Shown: positions 44,521 through 54,344, counted from the stretch's first letter. The stretch: DNA of 64,000 bases from Arthrobacter sp. E3 (GCF_017353415.1 NZ_JAFMPX010000003.1:62001-126000); one strand, 5' to 3'. Program-made: numbers and translations. Notes: generated from the sequence alone by a model not told the origin.

Positions 44521-45806
44521 GCTATTTCCCCCTGCCCTGCATTGGTACCCATCCCCAGCGGTAGCCGGATGGCCACCACCGTCCCTTCCCCTGGGGCCGA
44601 CTCAATGGCCAGCGTTCCGTGCTGCGCCAGGACGCGCTCGTGCAGCGACTGCAAGCCGAAGCCGCTCCCATCCGCCCTTTCGGCCACCGTGTCCGCAAGC
44701 TTTTCCGGCTCAAAGCCACGCCCGTCGTCGAACACGTCAAGGGTCACTTCGCTGCCCAAAAACGCCAGACTGACTACGGCGGACCCCGCCTTCGCGTGCA
44801 ACCAGACATTGGCGAGGCTCGCCTGGGCAGCGCGCAGCAGCGTCACTTTGTAGGGTTGCGGCAAATCGACGGGCTCGCCGTCGAGCCTGAAGCTGCAACG
44901 CAATGAGCCCCCGCGCGCGGCAGCCTCACGCTGGGTTTTGGTGCATAGTCGGGACAAACTCTCCACCAGGGACGCCTCGGCAAGGGCCGGGGCGGACAGT
45001 CCGCGTACGAAGTTCCGGGCCTCGGCCAAGTTCTCCGCGGCTGTCGCCTCAATCATGTCCAAGCTCTCCTTGCTCGATTCAACATCCCCGGAGTTCAGGC
45101 TGCGCAGGGCAGCCCTGGAGACCAGAATGATGGAGGAAAAGCCTTGGGCCAAGGTGTCATGGATTTCCCGCGCCAGCCGGGCACGCTCAGCCAGCACCCC
45201 GGACTCGTGTTGTGTGGCCGCCAGTTCTGCACGGGTGCGTCGCAATTCGTCTGCGGCACGGCGCTGCACTTCACCCTCCTGGTACAACAACAGGTATGCC
45301 TTTGACGTAACCACCGCGAAGGCCGCCCCAAATAGTGGACCCACAATGACCGGTAGCGGAGGAGCGCTCGCGCCGGTGGACATCCACTGCGCAAGGATTA
45401 CCCCCACGGTCATAAGCACCACCATGCCGGGCCCCACCCATCGCGGAAGCAGGTGCAGGTGCAGGAAGAACAGCGGGAAAACAAGCCAGGAAAAGTCAAC
45501 CGAACCGAGCATGAGAACAGCCCATATGAGTGTGATCAACGCCAGCCACACGACTGCGAAGCGCCGCGGATTCCTTTCCAGGGCACCAGTTGAAAAACGC
45601 TTCTCTGCCACAGTTCCCACCAGGTAGACCACGGCAAGCAGAACGGAAAGTGCAATGAAGAAGTAGCGCCCGTTCCGCCCTTCCGGTTGGATCAGAAGGC
45701 GTAGAACCCCTACTGCCAGCAGCCCGGCAAAGCCGACATGCAAGGTGACGCGCAGGAATCGAAGGATAGTGCCACTCGTCACGGGCGAGGCATCCACGGC
45801 AGACAT
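44517..45806 (-). CDS. Sensor histidine kinase, NarL-partner type (HK2)
   Basis: A 429-aa membrane kinase: about six helices in the first 180 residues, a coiled linker (RRAADELRRTRAELAATQHE), HisKA_3 with phosphoacceptor His in AREIHDTLAQGFSSIIL, and a HATPase with VFDDGRGFEPEKL and GFGLQSLHERV. Start ATG 45806 has little upstream purine sequence. It faces the FtsX-like permease gene across a 185-nt divergent promoter region. Confidence 0.92.
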   Translation of the reverse strand: MSAVDASPVTSGTILRFLRVTLHVGFAGLLAVGVLRLLIQPEGRNGRYFFIALSVLLAVVYLVGTVAEKRFSTGALERNPRRFAVVWLALITLIWAVLMLGSVDFSWLVFPLFFLHLHLLPRWVGPGMVVLMTVGVILAQWMSTGASAPPLPVIVGPLFGAAFAVVTSKAYLLLYQEGEVQRRAADELRRTRAELAATQHESGVLAERARLAREIHDTLAQGFSSIILVSRAALRSLNSGDVESSKESLDMIEATAAENLAEARNFVRGLSAPALAEASLVESLSRLCTKTQREAAARGGSLRCSFRLDGEPVDLPQPYKVTLLRAAQASLANVWLHAKAGSAVVSLAFLGSEVTLDVFDDGRGFEPEKLADTVAERADGSGFGLQSLHERVLAQHGTLAIESAPGEGTVVAIRLPLGMGTNAGQGEIA

Positions 45807-45840
45807 GCCATCAGCTTATGTGGTGGCATGCCCTTGCGGA

Positions 45841-45856
45841 TCAACCAAATGGTTGA
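45841..45856. promoter_or_regulatory. Palindromic operator candidate between HK2 and the ABC exporter
   Basis: TCAACCA-AA-TGGTTGA is a perfect inverted repeat with an AA centre, with further TCAACC half-sites at 45865 and 45888 (24- and 23-bp steps). It is the same architecture as the RR1 palindrome at 33833 but with a different half-site. Likely bound by RR2. Confidence 0.68.
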
Positions 45857-45991
45857 CGAGCGGCTCAACCCTTTCGCAGCGACCGGATCAACCAACCCTG
45901 CGATGGATTCGGCTGCGATTCGCGAGATCGTGGAATTACAAGTTCGTCCACCCGGAAAGCAACCCTTTTCGGCCCATGAAAGTAGCTGCAC

Positions 45992-47122
45992 ATGTTCCTC
46001 GCGATCCGAGACATCCGCTTTGCCAAAGGACGGTTTGCCCTCATGGGCGCCGTTGTGGCCTTGATCAGCCTGCTTCTTGTGCTGCTTTCCGGACTCACAG
46101 CCGGGCTGGGCAACCAATCAACCTCGGCGGTAGCTGACCTCGGCAAGGCATCCGGCACCCCAGTGAGCCAGTTGGTGTTCGGAGCACCAGCAGCAAACGA
46201 TGCCAAGGTCTCCTTCACTGAGAGTCAGGTCACCCAAAGACAACTCAACACCTGGGCAGGAGAAAAAGGCATTGCTTCGGCCGTGCCGCTGGGCATCAGC
46301 CAAAGCCGCTTCCAAGGCGCAGGCAACAGCAAGGGCATTACCAATGTGGCCGTGTTTGGCGTTGGGGAACCAGCTGTCGGCGAGCAGGGCGCGCATGCCG
46401 GGATCGCGCCGTCGGACATCAGTGACTCAACCGTTGTCATTGGTGAAAGTGTAGCCAAACAGCTTTCGCTTACCACCGGGGATGCTGTCACGATTGCCGG
46501 GAACGCGCTGAGCGTGGGCGTTATTGTGCCCGACCAATGGTATTCACACAGCTCCGTGGTCTGGACAACGCTTTCCACGTGGAAGAAGATAGCGCATCTC
46601 AGCGATCCGGAACAGCTGGCAACGGTGCTCGCGGTGACTTTCGAGAAGGGTACCTCCGTGGATACGGCGCAGATCAACGCAGCAGCGGGCACGGCCAGCA
46701 CTACCCGCAGCGGCTCGTTCCAAGGGTTGGGCGGTTACAAGAGCGAAAACGGCTCCTTGCTGATGATGCAAGCATTCCTCTACGGCATTTCTGCCCTGGT
46801 GATCGTGGCATTCCTGACCGTCTGGACCGTCCAGCGCACCCGTGATATCGCCGTGCTCAAGGCCATGGGCGCTTCCGGCAACTACCTCCTGCGCGATGCC
46901 CTGACGCAGGCCGCCATCGTGCTGCTGGCAGGGGCCGGCATTGGCGGATTGGTGGGAGTGGCCGGTGGAATCTTCGCCACACAGGCCGCCCCGTTCCTGC
47001 TCACACCGGCAACCACAATCCTGCCCGTTGCCGGCATCTTCGTCTTGGGGCTGGCGGGGGCGGCACTGGCCGTCCGCAAAGTTACCCGAGTCGACGCCAT
47101 GATCGCCCTGGGCGGGAACTGA
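45992..47122 (+). CDS. FtsX/MacB-like ABC transporter permease
   Basis: A 376-aa permease: one N-terminal helix (ALMGAVVALISLLLVLLSGL), a large extracytoplasmic domain (about 40-260) and three C-terminal helices with the FtsX signature around VQRTRDIAVLKAMGASGNYL. Together with the following ATPase it forms a DevC/MacB/Lol-like mechanotransmission exporter, often for peptides, lipids or cell-wall antibiotics. ATG 45992 has GAAAG upstream. Transcribed divergently from HK2/RR2. Confidence 0.9.
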   Translation: MFLAIRDIRFAKGRFALMGAVVALISLLLVLLSGLTAGLGNQSTSAVADLGKASGTPVSQLVFGAPAANDAKVSFTESQVTQRQLNTWAGEKGIASAVPLGISQSRFQGAGNSKGITNVAVFGVGEPAVGEQGAHAGIAPSDISDSTVVIGESVAKQLSLTTGDAVTIAGNALSVGVIVPDQWYSHSSVVWTTLSTWKKIAHLSDPEQLATVLAVTFEKGTSVDTAQINAAAGTASTTRSGSFQGLGGYKSENGSLLMMQAFLYGISALVIVAFLTVWTVQRTRDIAVLKAMGASGNYLLRDALTQAAIVLLAGAGIGGLVGVAGGIFATQAAPFLLTPATTILPVAGIFVLGLAGAALAVRKVTRVDAMIALGGN

Positions 47123-47191
47123 ACCGCGGACCACAAGCACCGCCTGCCCCCACTCTCCCACTCTGAAATATGAATCGTTAAGGAATCAACC

Positions 47192-47896
47192 ATGACTGCC
47201 CTGAACCTGATCAACGTGACGCTGCAATACCCTGACGGTGAGGGGCTCATGACGGCCTTGGACGCCGTGGACCTCGCCGTCCAACCTGGTCAGTTCGTTT
47301 CCCTTGTCGGACCTTCAGGGTCAGGCAAGTCAAGCCTGCTGGCCGTAGCCGCCACCCTGATCAAGCCCACCTGCGGACTCGTGATGATCGACGGCGTCGA
47401 CGCCACGGCACTGTCTCAGAAGGAGCTATCCATCCTACGCCGGGACAAAGTGGGCATCATCTTCCAGCAGCCAAATCTGTTGGCCTCGCTGACAGCCGCA
47501 GAACAGCTCATCATTACTGACCATCTGCGTGGAAAGTCCCTCCGCAACGCTGCCGCCAGAGCCACCGAGTTGCTGGAGTTGGTGGGGCTGGCCGATTCAG
47601 CTGGCAAGCGGCCACACCAGCTTTCCGGGGGCCAGCGGCAACGCGTGAATATTGCCCGCGCTCTCATGGCCCGGCCCAGGATCCTGCTGGTTGATGAGCC
47701 CACGGCTGCGCTGGACCATGCTCGCAGCGACTCGATTGTCCGTTTGCTGCGCGAGGTTTGTGACGAGTTCAACGTGGCCACCGTCATGGTCACCCATGAC
47801 ACAGAGTTCGTCCCCCTCACCGACGCCGTGGCCAGCATGCGCGACGGCGTTCTGACGGCCCCTGTCCCGGCTGCGGCAGGTGTCGGCACGCAATAG
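47192..47896 (+). CDS. ABC transporter ATP-binding protein (MacB/LolD-like)
   Basis: A 234-aa ATPase: Walker A GPSGSGKS near 40-47, a Q-loop in FQQPNLLASL, signature LSGGQRQRVN and Walker B LLVDEPTAALD. Works with the FtsX-like permease 69 nt upstream. AAGGAATC precedes ATG 47192. Confidence 0.93.
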   Translation: MTALNLINVTLQYPDGEGLMTALDAVDLAVQPGQFVSLVGPSGSGKSSLLAVAATLIKPTCGLVMIDGVDATALSQKELSILRRDKVGIIFQQPNLLASLTAAEQLIITDHLRGKSLRNAAARATELLELVGLADSAGKRPHQLSGGQRQRVNIARALMARPRILLVDEPTAALDHARSDSIVRLLREVCDEFNVATVMVTHDTEFVPLTDAVASMRDGVLTAPVPAAAGVGTQ

Positions 47897-48029
47897 GAAG
47901 AGCCGGTGCCCAAATGCTCTTGGCAAGTGTCTCGGCAAGCCTGCCGCCACGAAGGGCGGGAATGCCTGCCCATGCAATAACATAAGGGAAACGCACGTCT
48001 AGACCAGCGCGATCGGAGCCACCCTCATC

Positions 48030-48413
48030 ATGAAACGCATTGCAGCCCTTGCCGGCGGCCTTCTTCTAGCCCTTACCATCTCCTCCTGCGGCGCAGCAAC
48101 GGGCCCCGCGGGCACATGGGGCAATGGGTACAACACGGACAAGCAGCCCTACCTTGAGTTGGCTCTCGGCCAGGAACAAGACGCCAACAAGGCCGGTTTC
48201 CTCACCGGCAGCGATGGATGCAACCGCCTGTCCGGTCAGTGGCTCATGATCGACGGCGAACTCACGTTCCCGCAGCTCGGTGGCACCCAGATGCACTGCG
48301 AGGGTATGGACACGTGGCTGTCCAAGGCCGCTGGCGGCACCATTTCCGGCGACGTTCTGACCGTCACAAACTCCACCGGAGCAGTCATCGGCACGCTGGA
48401 CCGCCGCAACTAA
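48030..48413 (+). CDS. META-domain lipoprotein
   Basis: A 127-aa exported lipoprotein. The signal peptide (MKRIAALAGGLLLALTISSC) ends at lipobox Cys20. The META domain follows with SDGCNRLSGQW, the TFPQLGGTQMHCEGMDTWL core and a final IGTLDRRN. META (HslJ-like) domains are linked to heat and envelope stress. It follows the HK2/RR2-linked exporter by 133 nt and may belong to the same response. Confidence 0.88.
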   Translation: MKRIAALAGGLLLALTISSCGAATGPAGTWGNGYNTDKQPYLELALGQEQDANKAGFLTGSDGCNRLSGQWLMIDGELTFPQLGGTQMHCEGMDTWLSKAAGGTISGDVLTVTNSTGAVIGTLDRRN

Positions 48414-48424
48414 TGCTTCACTAC

Positions 48425-48464
48425 AAAAGCTGCCTGGCCCTGTTGTAGGGACCGGGCAGCTTTT
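48425..48464. terminator. Bidirectional terminator between META lipoprotein and oxidoreductase
   Basis: AAAAGCTGCCTGGCCC pairs with GGACCGGGCAGCTTTT (16 bp, two G-U type positions) around an 8-nt loop, with T-rich flanks on both strands. Serves two convergent genes. Confidence 0.82.
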
Positions 48465-48497
48465 GGTTTAATCACAACGACTAATTAGCACGCTTAC

Positions 48498-49946
48498 TCA
48501 CAACCCAAGGCTGGGCACAGGCAGGGTAAAAGTGTTCTTCAGTGCAGACCGGGCAGCAAACCAGCCCGCCATGCCGTGCACCGCGGGGCCTGGCGGGGTT
48601 GAAGCGGACCCCAAATACAGTCCGTCTGCAGGAGTCCGCCACGGGTCGGTCGAGACGACGGGCCGCTGGAGCAACTGCTTCAGCGTCACCGCACCTGAAG
48701 CGATATCCCCGCCAATGTAGTTCGCGTTGTAGCCAGCCACATCACGAGCGGTTTGTACGCTGCTAGCCAAGATCAGGTCCCGGAAACCGGGGGCATGCCG
48801 TTCCACTGCGCGGACAATGTCTTCCGTGCAGTCCCGTGTGGAGCCTGCAGGAACATGGGTGTATGCCCAAAGGGTGTGATGTCCTGCCGGAGCACGGCTG
48901 GCATCAATCACACTGGCCTGCACTGCTAGCACATAGGGATTCTGCGGGTTCCGTCCAGCCAGCACTTCTGCTTCAGCCAAGGCTATTGCTTTTCTTGATC
49001 CTCCCAGGTGGAGGGTGGGCGCCTTGGCCAGTTCTGCTGCCGTCCATGGCACGGGTCCTGACAACGCAAAGTCCACCTTGCACACGCCCGCCCCGTATTT
49101 AAAAGATTCTAACTTGCGTATATATCGATCCGGTAATTCTTCGTGAGCCATGGCAGCTAATACTCGTGGTGTAGTATTGCAGATGATGGCCTTGGCACCC
49201 GTGGCAGACCTCAACTCGGCGATGCTTTGTACGTGCACACCCACCTCAATCCGACCGCCATGGGCTGTGAAGTCCTCGCCAAGAGCCTGCGCGATCGCAG
49301 CGGATCCACCTCGCGGCACCGGCCATCCTTGTGCATGGGCCAGCACTCCCAGGAGCAGCCCGGCCCCGGACGTGGCCAAAGAAGGCAGTCGGCCAATGGC
49401 GTGCGCGCCAACTCCTGTCAGCATGGCCGGTGCTACGTCACCGCGAAACCCGAGGTTCCAGGCGGGCGATCCTTGGGCGAGTGTGCGCAGACCAAAGCGC
49501 AGGGCCGCCAACGGATCTTGGGGAACGCGCAGGAGCCCGCTCTGGGTGAAGTCAACGACGCCCCCCAGACGGCGCAGCAACGGTTCCATCAGGGCGCGCC
49601 ACACACGGCCATCCACACCCAGTCCAGCCACCGTGCGGTCCAGATCCCGATAAGCGATCCCGGCGCGTCCACCGTCGAGCGGGTGCCCGTAGGAAATCTC
49701 CGGCACCAAAAGCTCAATTCTGCGCTCAAGCTCGAAGGCTTTGAAAAAGGGAGATGCCAGGGCCATGGGATGCACGGCTGCGCAAACGTCGTGAAGGTAG
49801 CCGGGAAGGGTCAGCTCCTCAGTGCGGGTGCCGCCGCCTATCGACTCGGCGGCTTCGAAAAGCTGCACCGTAAGCCCTGCACGGGCCATGGTCACAGCGG
49901 CCGCCAGTCCGTTGGGGCCTGAACCAACCACTGCGACGTCACTCAT
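48498..49946 (-). CDS. FAD/NAD(P)-dependent oxidoreductase, phytoene desaturase-like
   Basis: A 482-aa flavoprotein: Rossmann motif VVGSGPNGLAAAVTMARAGL at the N-terminus, GGGTRT, and a C-terminal DGLYLGSASTPPGPAVHGMAGW FAD-contact segment typical of CrtI/amine-oxidase-like enzymes. No carotenoid genes are near, so the substrate is open. Its ATG begins 1 nt after the TAA of the upstream GT-C-like gene, so the two are coupled. Confidence 0.88.
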   Translation of the reverse strand: MSDVAVVGSGPNGLAAAVTMARAGLTVQLFEAAESIGGGTRTEELTLPGYLHDVCAAVHPMALASPFFKAFELERRIELLVPEISYGHPLDGGRAGIAYRDLDRTVAGLGVDGRVWRALMEPLLRRLGGVVDFTQSGLLRVPQDPLAALRFGLRTLAQGSPAWNLGFRGDVAPAMLTGVGAHAIGRLPSLATSGAGLLLGVLAHAQGWPVPRGGSAAIAQALGEDFTAHGGRIEVGVHVQSIAELRSATGAKAIICNTTPRVLAAMAHEELPDRYIRKLESFKYGAGVCKVDFALSGPVPWTAAELAKAPTLHLGGSRKAIALAEAEVLAGRNPQNPYVLAVQASVIDASRAPAGHHTLWAYTHVPAGSTRDCTEDIVRAVERHAPGFRDLILASSVQTARDVAGYNANYIGGDIASGAVTLKQLLQRPVVSTDPWRTPADGLYLGSASTPPGPAVHGMAGWFAARSALKNTFTLPVPSLGL

Positions 49947-49947
49947 G

Positions 49948-51429
49948 TTAGCCGCGCCCCACGCTCTTCAGCAGATTCACATCGGCACTGTTCCCCAGCG
50001 CTGCCTTACCGTCAACGAGCGAACCCTGCGGGTCCGTGGGCGGCCCCATCAGGTCCCCACCCTGAGGATCCTCGAGACCGCCGCTACGCACCACGTCATG
50101 GCCCGGATTCATCATGTCGCGAATGGTCAGTCCGATGAGGCTACAAGTGGCCAGCCCTGCAATCAGAGCTGCGAACAGGAAATATGGGGTGTCGATGGCA
50201 TGTTGGTTGCTGATGTCGCCAAGGACTTTGCTACGGAAGAGCATCAAGGCGATAAAGTGCGCGATAACTGCCCCCTGCCACAGCAGCACCGGACGCCAGC
50301 GGGGCAGGGCGAGAGCAACCAGCGGCAGTATCCAAACGGCATGCCATGGTTCGGCGTTCTTGCTCAGTACAACAAAACCTGCAACTGCCACGAAAGCCAG
50401 TTGTGCCACACGCGGCCGTTGAGGCGTATACAAAGCGAGGGCCACAAGGCCCAGTATCAGCAGCACCAGCAGGACCGCGGCGGCAGTATTGGTGGTGGAA
50501 ACGTCCATGGCCGGCCAGCCCAAGCGCCCGGCAACCAGGTTGTAGCCGCCATACAGGGAGGATTCTGAAGGTGCAGCGGCCCACAAATTCTTCACATGGT
50601 CAGGGAACGCCCTGGGGTTAATGGCCATGACGGGAGCCAAAACCAGCAACCATGCAATCAGGGAAGCTGCGAACATCTCCAGCATTTTCGTGACCCGGCC
50701 GGCACGAATCCCCAGAAAAACCAGCGCCAGCACGATCAGGATTGGGTACGGTGCGGCCATGCTGGCCACTCCCAACACCGCTCCCGCCAGAAGTGTTCGA
50801 CGTCGGGCAAAAAGGTACAGCGCAAGGCTCACCAGGGCGGCAGCCCAGAAATCCCAGCTCACATAGGCAACGAGGATGAGCAGGGGGCTGGCAGCCACAA
50901 TGGCGGCATCCCAGATACGGCGCCCCGCCGTGCGGGCAACGACGATGACCGTGAAGATCCATGCGACTGCAACCAAACCTGCGTTCAAGTCAAAGAATGC
51001 CAGCTGACGCAGTGCTCCGTCACCGGCCCCCTGGGTCAGGGTTGCTGTGATCCCGGCAATCCAACCAGCAACCACGGAATGTTCAAAGGGGGAACCTTGG
51101 CTGAAGAACGGGAACAAGCTGCCTAATTTGTCATCGCCAAAAGAGTTGGGAAACACCGACCAGCAGACAGTTGAATACTGGTCAGGCGTGGTCCAACCCG
51201 AAGTCCGGCAGTGAGATTTCGTCATGACGGCGATGATCGCCGAAACAGCAGCCATCAAGACCAACACGCGCTCCACAGTGAAAAATCCGGGGCTCACCGA
51301 CCCAGGTGCTGTGTGCTTTCCCAGCGGACCGCCCACTGGCTCCGTCATGGTGCGCAAAAGTGGGTCACTGCGTGAGGGCACCACTATGGGATGCCGGGTG
51401 GAGGTCCCCGAGGCCTGTGATTCGTGCAT
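49948..51429 (-). CDS. Polytopic membrane protein, GT-C/DUF2029-like
   Basis: A 493-aa membrane protein with 10 or more hydrophobic segments from residue 50 on, a short cytoplasmic N-terminus (MHESQASGTS) and a polar C-terminal tail (VRSGGLEDPQGG). The loop WTTPDQYSTVC after the first helix and the segment SKNAEPWHAVWILPLVALALP look like GT-C mannosyltransferase-type proteins that use polyprenyl-linked sugars. This is a fold-level guess. ATG 51429 preferred over GTG 51435. Coupled to the oxidoreductase downstream. Confidence 0.75.
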   Translation of the reverse strand: MHESQASGTSTRHPIVVPSRSDPLLRTMTEPVGGPLGKHTAPGSVSPGFFTVERVLVLMAAVSAIIAVMTKSHCRTSGWTTPDQYSTVCWSVFPNSFGDDKLGSLFPFFSQGSPFEHSVVAGWIAGITATLTQGAGDGALRQLAFFDLNAGLVAVAWIFTVIVVARTAGRRIWDAAIVAASPLLILVAYVSWDFWAAALVSLALYLFARRRTLLAGAVLGVASMAAPYPILIVLALVFLGIRAGRVTKMLEMFAASLIAWLLVLAPVMAINPRAFPDHVKNLWAAAPSESSLYGGYNLVAGRLGWPAMDVSTTNTAAAVLLVLLILGLVALALYTPQRPRVAQLAFVAVAGFVVLSKNAEPWHAVWILPLVALALPRWRPVLLWQGAVIAHFIALMLFRSKVLGDISNQHAIDTPYFLFAALIAGLATCSLIGLTIRDMMNPGHDVVRSGGLEDPQGGDLMGPPTDPQGSLVDGKAALGNSADVNLLKSVGRG

Positions 51430-51496
51430 GCACACGAGCCTACCGGTTCACTGCCTCCTGGCCCATCGCCTCACAGCGAATCCCGTGGCTTTCAAA

Positions 51497-52120
51497 CTAC
51501 AGGCCCCACTGCTCCACGGCAGGAGTTTTCTTGTCCCAACCCAAAGTGCACACTTTGGCCGTGCCCAAAACAAAGTGGCGGCCTTCCCCGCCCGGTAGTC
51601 CTAGCCAGCGTGCTGTGAGGATGCGCAGGAAGTGGCCGTGCGCCACCAGCAGGACGTTGGCTGGTTCGCCGTCTGCCCGCTGTACGGCCCGCACCCGTGC
51701 AACAATTTTGTCGGCGCGCGCCTCCACCTGTTCCAGCGTCTCACCGTTGGGCACGCCGTTGTCCCAAATCAGGTATCCGGGATTTTGTGCCCGAACCACC
51801 CCGCTGTTGATGCCTTCATAGTCGCCGTAGTCCCATTCCACGGCGTTGGGTTCAACCTCCGCCTCGGGGAAGCCTGCCAGCGTGGCTGTCACGTGCGCCC
51901 GCTGCAGTGGCGAGGTCAGGACCAAGTCAAGGTCGACGTCGGACAAGGCAGCCCGTGCCGAGCGGGCTTGAGCTTCCCCCACCTCCGTCAACGGCAGATC
52001 CGTCAAGCCCGTGTATTGGCCGCTGCGGGACCATTCAGTCTCACCGTGGCGCAGCAGCCACAGCTTGGGGCCTCCCGGGACGGGTGGTGCCGGGGTGATC
52101 TCTGTCTGGCTCTGGCTCAT
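51497..52120 (-). CDS. Histidine phosphatase family protein
   Basis: A 207-aa phosphoglycerate mutase-like phosphatase with catalytic RHGETEWSRSGQYTG near 28-42, SPLQRA, EWDYGDYEG and VAHGHFLRIL. These match GpgP/SixA-type actinobacterial phosphatases; the substrate cannot be fixed. ATG 52120 (MSQSQTEITP) is used rather than an upstream frame overlapping the CCA-enzyme stop. Confidence 0.92.
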   Translation of the reverse strand: MSQSQTEITPAPPVPGGPKLWLLRHGETEWSRSGQYTGLTDLPLTEVGEAQARSARAALSDVDLDLVLTSPLQRAHVTATLAGFPEAEVEPNAVEWDYGDYEGINSGVVRAQNPGYLIWDNGVPNGETLEQVEARADKIVARVRAVQRADGEPANVLLVAHGHFLRILTARWLGLPGGEGRHFVLGTAKVCTLGWDKKTPAVEQWGL

Positions 52121-52161
52121 GGTGTTATATTCCAATCGACGAATATTTTTGTAATGTGCTC

Positions 52162-53604
52162 TCAGGCGGGCTGGGATTCGGGTTGTTCCGCCCACCATTT
52201 CAGCAATTCTTCCCCTGCTTTGGCAGCACCCAGCGGCCCGTGTTCCATGCGCAGTTCAAGCAGGAAGTTATAGGCACGCCCCACCACGCGGCCAGGTTTG
52301 ATGTCCAGCAGGGCCATAATGGCTTCGCCGTCTAGATCCGGGCGAATGGCATCGAGTTCCTCTTGCTCGGCCAGCACGGCAATGCGCTGTTCAAGGTCGT
52401 CGTAGGCGAAGGCAAGCCGTTCGGCTTTGCGCTGGTTGCGGGTGGTGACATCGGAACGCGTCAGCCGGTGCAACCGTTCCAGCAGTGGCCCGGCATCCGT
52501 TACGTAACGGCGCACCGCCGAATCAGTCCAACCGGCTTCGCCATAACCATAAAAGCGCATGTGCAGCTCAACCAGGCGGGAGACGGCCTTGATCGAATCA
52601 TTGTCAAAGCGCAGGGCCCGCATCCGCTTAGCCGTCAGCTTCGCACCAGCCAGGTCGTGGTGCCTGAAGCTCACAGCGCCGCCCGGTTCAAAACGGCGGG
52701 TCTTGGGCTTGCCGACGTCGTGCATCAAGGCAGCAAAACGCAGCACAAAGTCGGGGCCTGGAACGGGACCATCAGGCCCGCTCTCCAATTCTGCCGCCTG
52801 CTCCAAAACCTGCAAAGAGTGCTGATAAACGTCCTTGTGGCGGTGGTGTTCATCCGTTTCCAGCTGCAGTGCAGGTATTTCCGGCAGCACCAGGGCGGCC
52901 AGCCCAGTCTCCACAAGAATGTCCACGCCAGCGCGTGGGTGTGCCCCGCAAATCAGTTTCACAAGTTCGTCACGGATCCGCTCAGCGGAAATGATGCTGA
53001 TCCGCCCCGCCATGTCAGTCATCGCCGCAACGACGACCGGAGCCAGCGTAAAACCAAGTTGGGAAGCAAACCGTGCTGCACGCATCATGCGCAGCGGGTC
53101 GTCCGAGAAGGAGTCTTCGGCCTTGCCGGGGGTACGCAGCAAACCTGCTGCCAGATCCTTTGCACCGCCAAAGGGGTCTATAAGTTCCATGGCGGGCAGC
53201 CGCAGCGCCATGGCATTGACGCTGAAGTCGCGGCGCTGCAAATCCTCTACAAGGGAGGTGCCAAAGGCCACCACGGGCTTGCGCGACTCAGGGTCATACG
53301 CTTCAGCACGGTAGGTGGTGATCTCAATGAGCAGCACCTGCTTGTTCCTGTTGCGCTTACGGAAGCCGATGGTGCCAAAGTCGCGGCCCATCTCCCAGTG
53401 CGAATCCGCCCACTTCTTTGCCACTGACAGAATTTCTTCAGGGGAGGCATTGGTGGTGAAATCCAGATCCGGGGAAGTACGCCCCAGGAACAAGTCACGG
53501 ACAGGCCCGCCCACAAGGGAAAGCTCGTAGCCGGCGTCGGCAAAGAGCCGTCCCAGTTCGAGAACTACTGGGTCAAATTTCGAAGTATCGAGCACTAAAT
53601 CCAT
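52162..53604 (-). CDS. cca: CCA tRNA nucleotidyltransferase
   Basis: Adds or repairs the 3'-CCA end of tRNA. The 480-aa class II enzyme shows GGPVRDLFLGRTSPDLDFTT (35-54; DxD metal site), the RRDFSVNAMAL motif, DPLRMMRAARF, and a C-terminal HD domain (LMHDVGKPKT). Start ATG 53604 with AAGGAA upstream. It diverges from the NUDIX gene; this pairing next to murJ is typical of actinobacterial origin regions. Confidence 0.94.
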   Translation of the reverse strand: MDLVLDTSKFDPVVLELGRLFADAGYELSLVGGPVRDLFLGRTSPDLDFTTNASPEEILSVAKKWADSHWEMGRDFGTIGFRKRNRNKQVLLIEITTYRAEAYDPESRKPVVAFGTSLVEDLQRRDFSVNAMALRLPAMELIDPFGGAKDLAAGLLRTPGKAEDSFSDDPLRMMRAARFASQLGFTLAPVVVAAMTDMAGRISIISAERIRDELVKLICGAHPRAGVDILVETGLAALVLPEIPALQLETDEHHRHKDVYQHSLQVLEQAAELESGPDGPVPGPDFVLRFAALMHDVGKPKTRRFEPGGAVSFRHHDLAGAKLTAKRMRALRFDNDSIKAVSRLVELHMRFYGYGEAGWTDSAVRRYVTDAGPLLERLHRLTRSDVTTRNQRKAERLAFAYDDLEQRIAVLAEQEELDAIRPDLDGEAIMALLDIKPGRVVGRAYNFLLELRMEHGPLGAAKAGEELLKWWAEQPESQPA

Positions 53605-53734
53605 GGTTCCTTAACAATGCCAGACTTTTGCCGCTGGACTAGTGCCGCTGCCGTGCCGCACCCGGTGACACCCCCAAAAACTTCGGTTTCCGACCTGTCA
53701 TCATCCGTGGACAAAGATAGCTAGAGTGGACTCC

Positions 53735-54274
53735 ATGGTTCACCCCGTGCCCCGCGCGCCGAAGAGGAACCCGTTGCCGTCGGCAATGGGGCAGTCTTCC
53801 GCGCCTACAGCGCCCAGTGTTCCAAGCCAGCTGCCCACGATTGAGGAAATTTCCGCAGGTGGCGTCGTCGTTGAAATGCACGACGGCGAACCCCGGGTTG
53901 CGATCATCGCCCGCATCAACCGCGGTGGCAGGCTTGAGTGGTGCCTACCCAAGGGGCACCCAGAGGGTGCGGAAACCCATGCGGAAGCTGCTGTTCGTGA
54001 GATCGAAGAGGAAACCGGCATCGCAGGGGATATTTTGGCCCCGCTTGGCAGCATTGACTACTGGTTCACTGTCAGCGGCCACCGGGTCCACAAGACAGTC
54101 CACCACTTCCTGCTGCGTGCCACCGGTGGTTTGCTCACCATTGAAAACGATCCCGACCATGAAGCCGTCGACGTCGCCTGGGTGCGCATCGATGATCTGG
54201 CCAAGAAGCTCTCCTTCCCCAACGAGCGGCGCATCAGCGACCTGGCCCGTGAACTGCTCCCGGAATATTTCTAG
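53735..54274 (+). CDS. NUDIX hydrolase
   Basis: A 179-aa protein with a complete Nudix box from GHPEGAETHAEAAVREIEEE to TGI (about 74-96), so it hydrolyses a nucleoside diphosphate-linked compound. A disordered ~40-residue N-terminus precedes the fold (ISAGGVVVE). The start is uncertain: ATG 53735 or GTG 53726, three codons apart. Conserved between the CCA enzyme and murJ. Confidence 0.92.
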   Translation: MVHPVPRAPKRNPLPSAMGQSSAPTAPSVPSQLPTIEEISAGGVVVEMHDGEPRVAIIARINRGGRLEWCLPKGHPEGAETHAEAAVREIEEETGIAGDILAPLGSIDYWFTVSGHRVHKTVHHFLLRATGGLLTIENDPDHEAVDVAWVRIDDLAKKLSFPNERRISDLARELLPEYF

Positions 54275-54344
54275 GGAACTTTCCTCCTACCTTTGTGAGC
54301 CCTTGCCAGCAGTCACTAAGCCAGCAGTGAGATGATGGGACACA

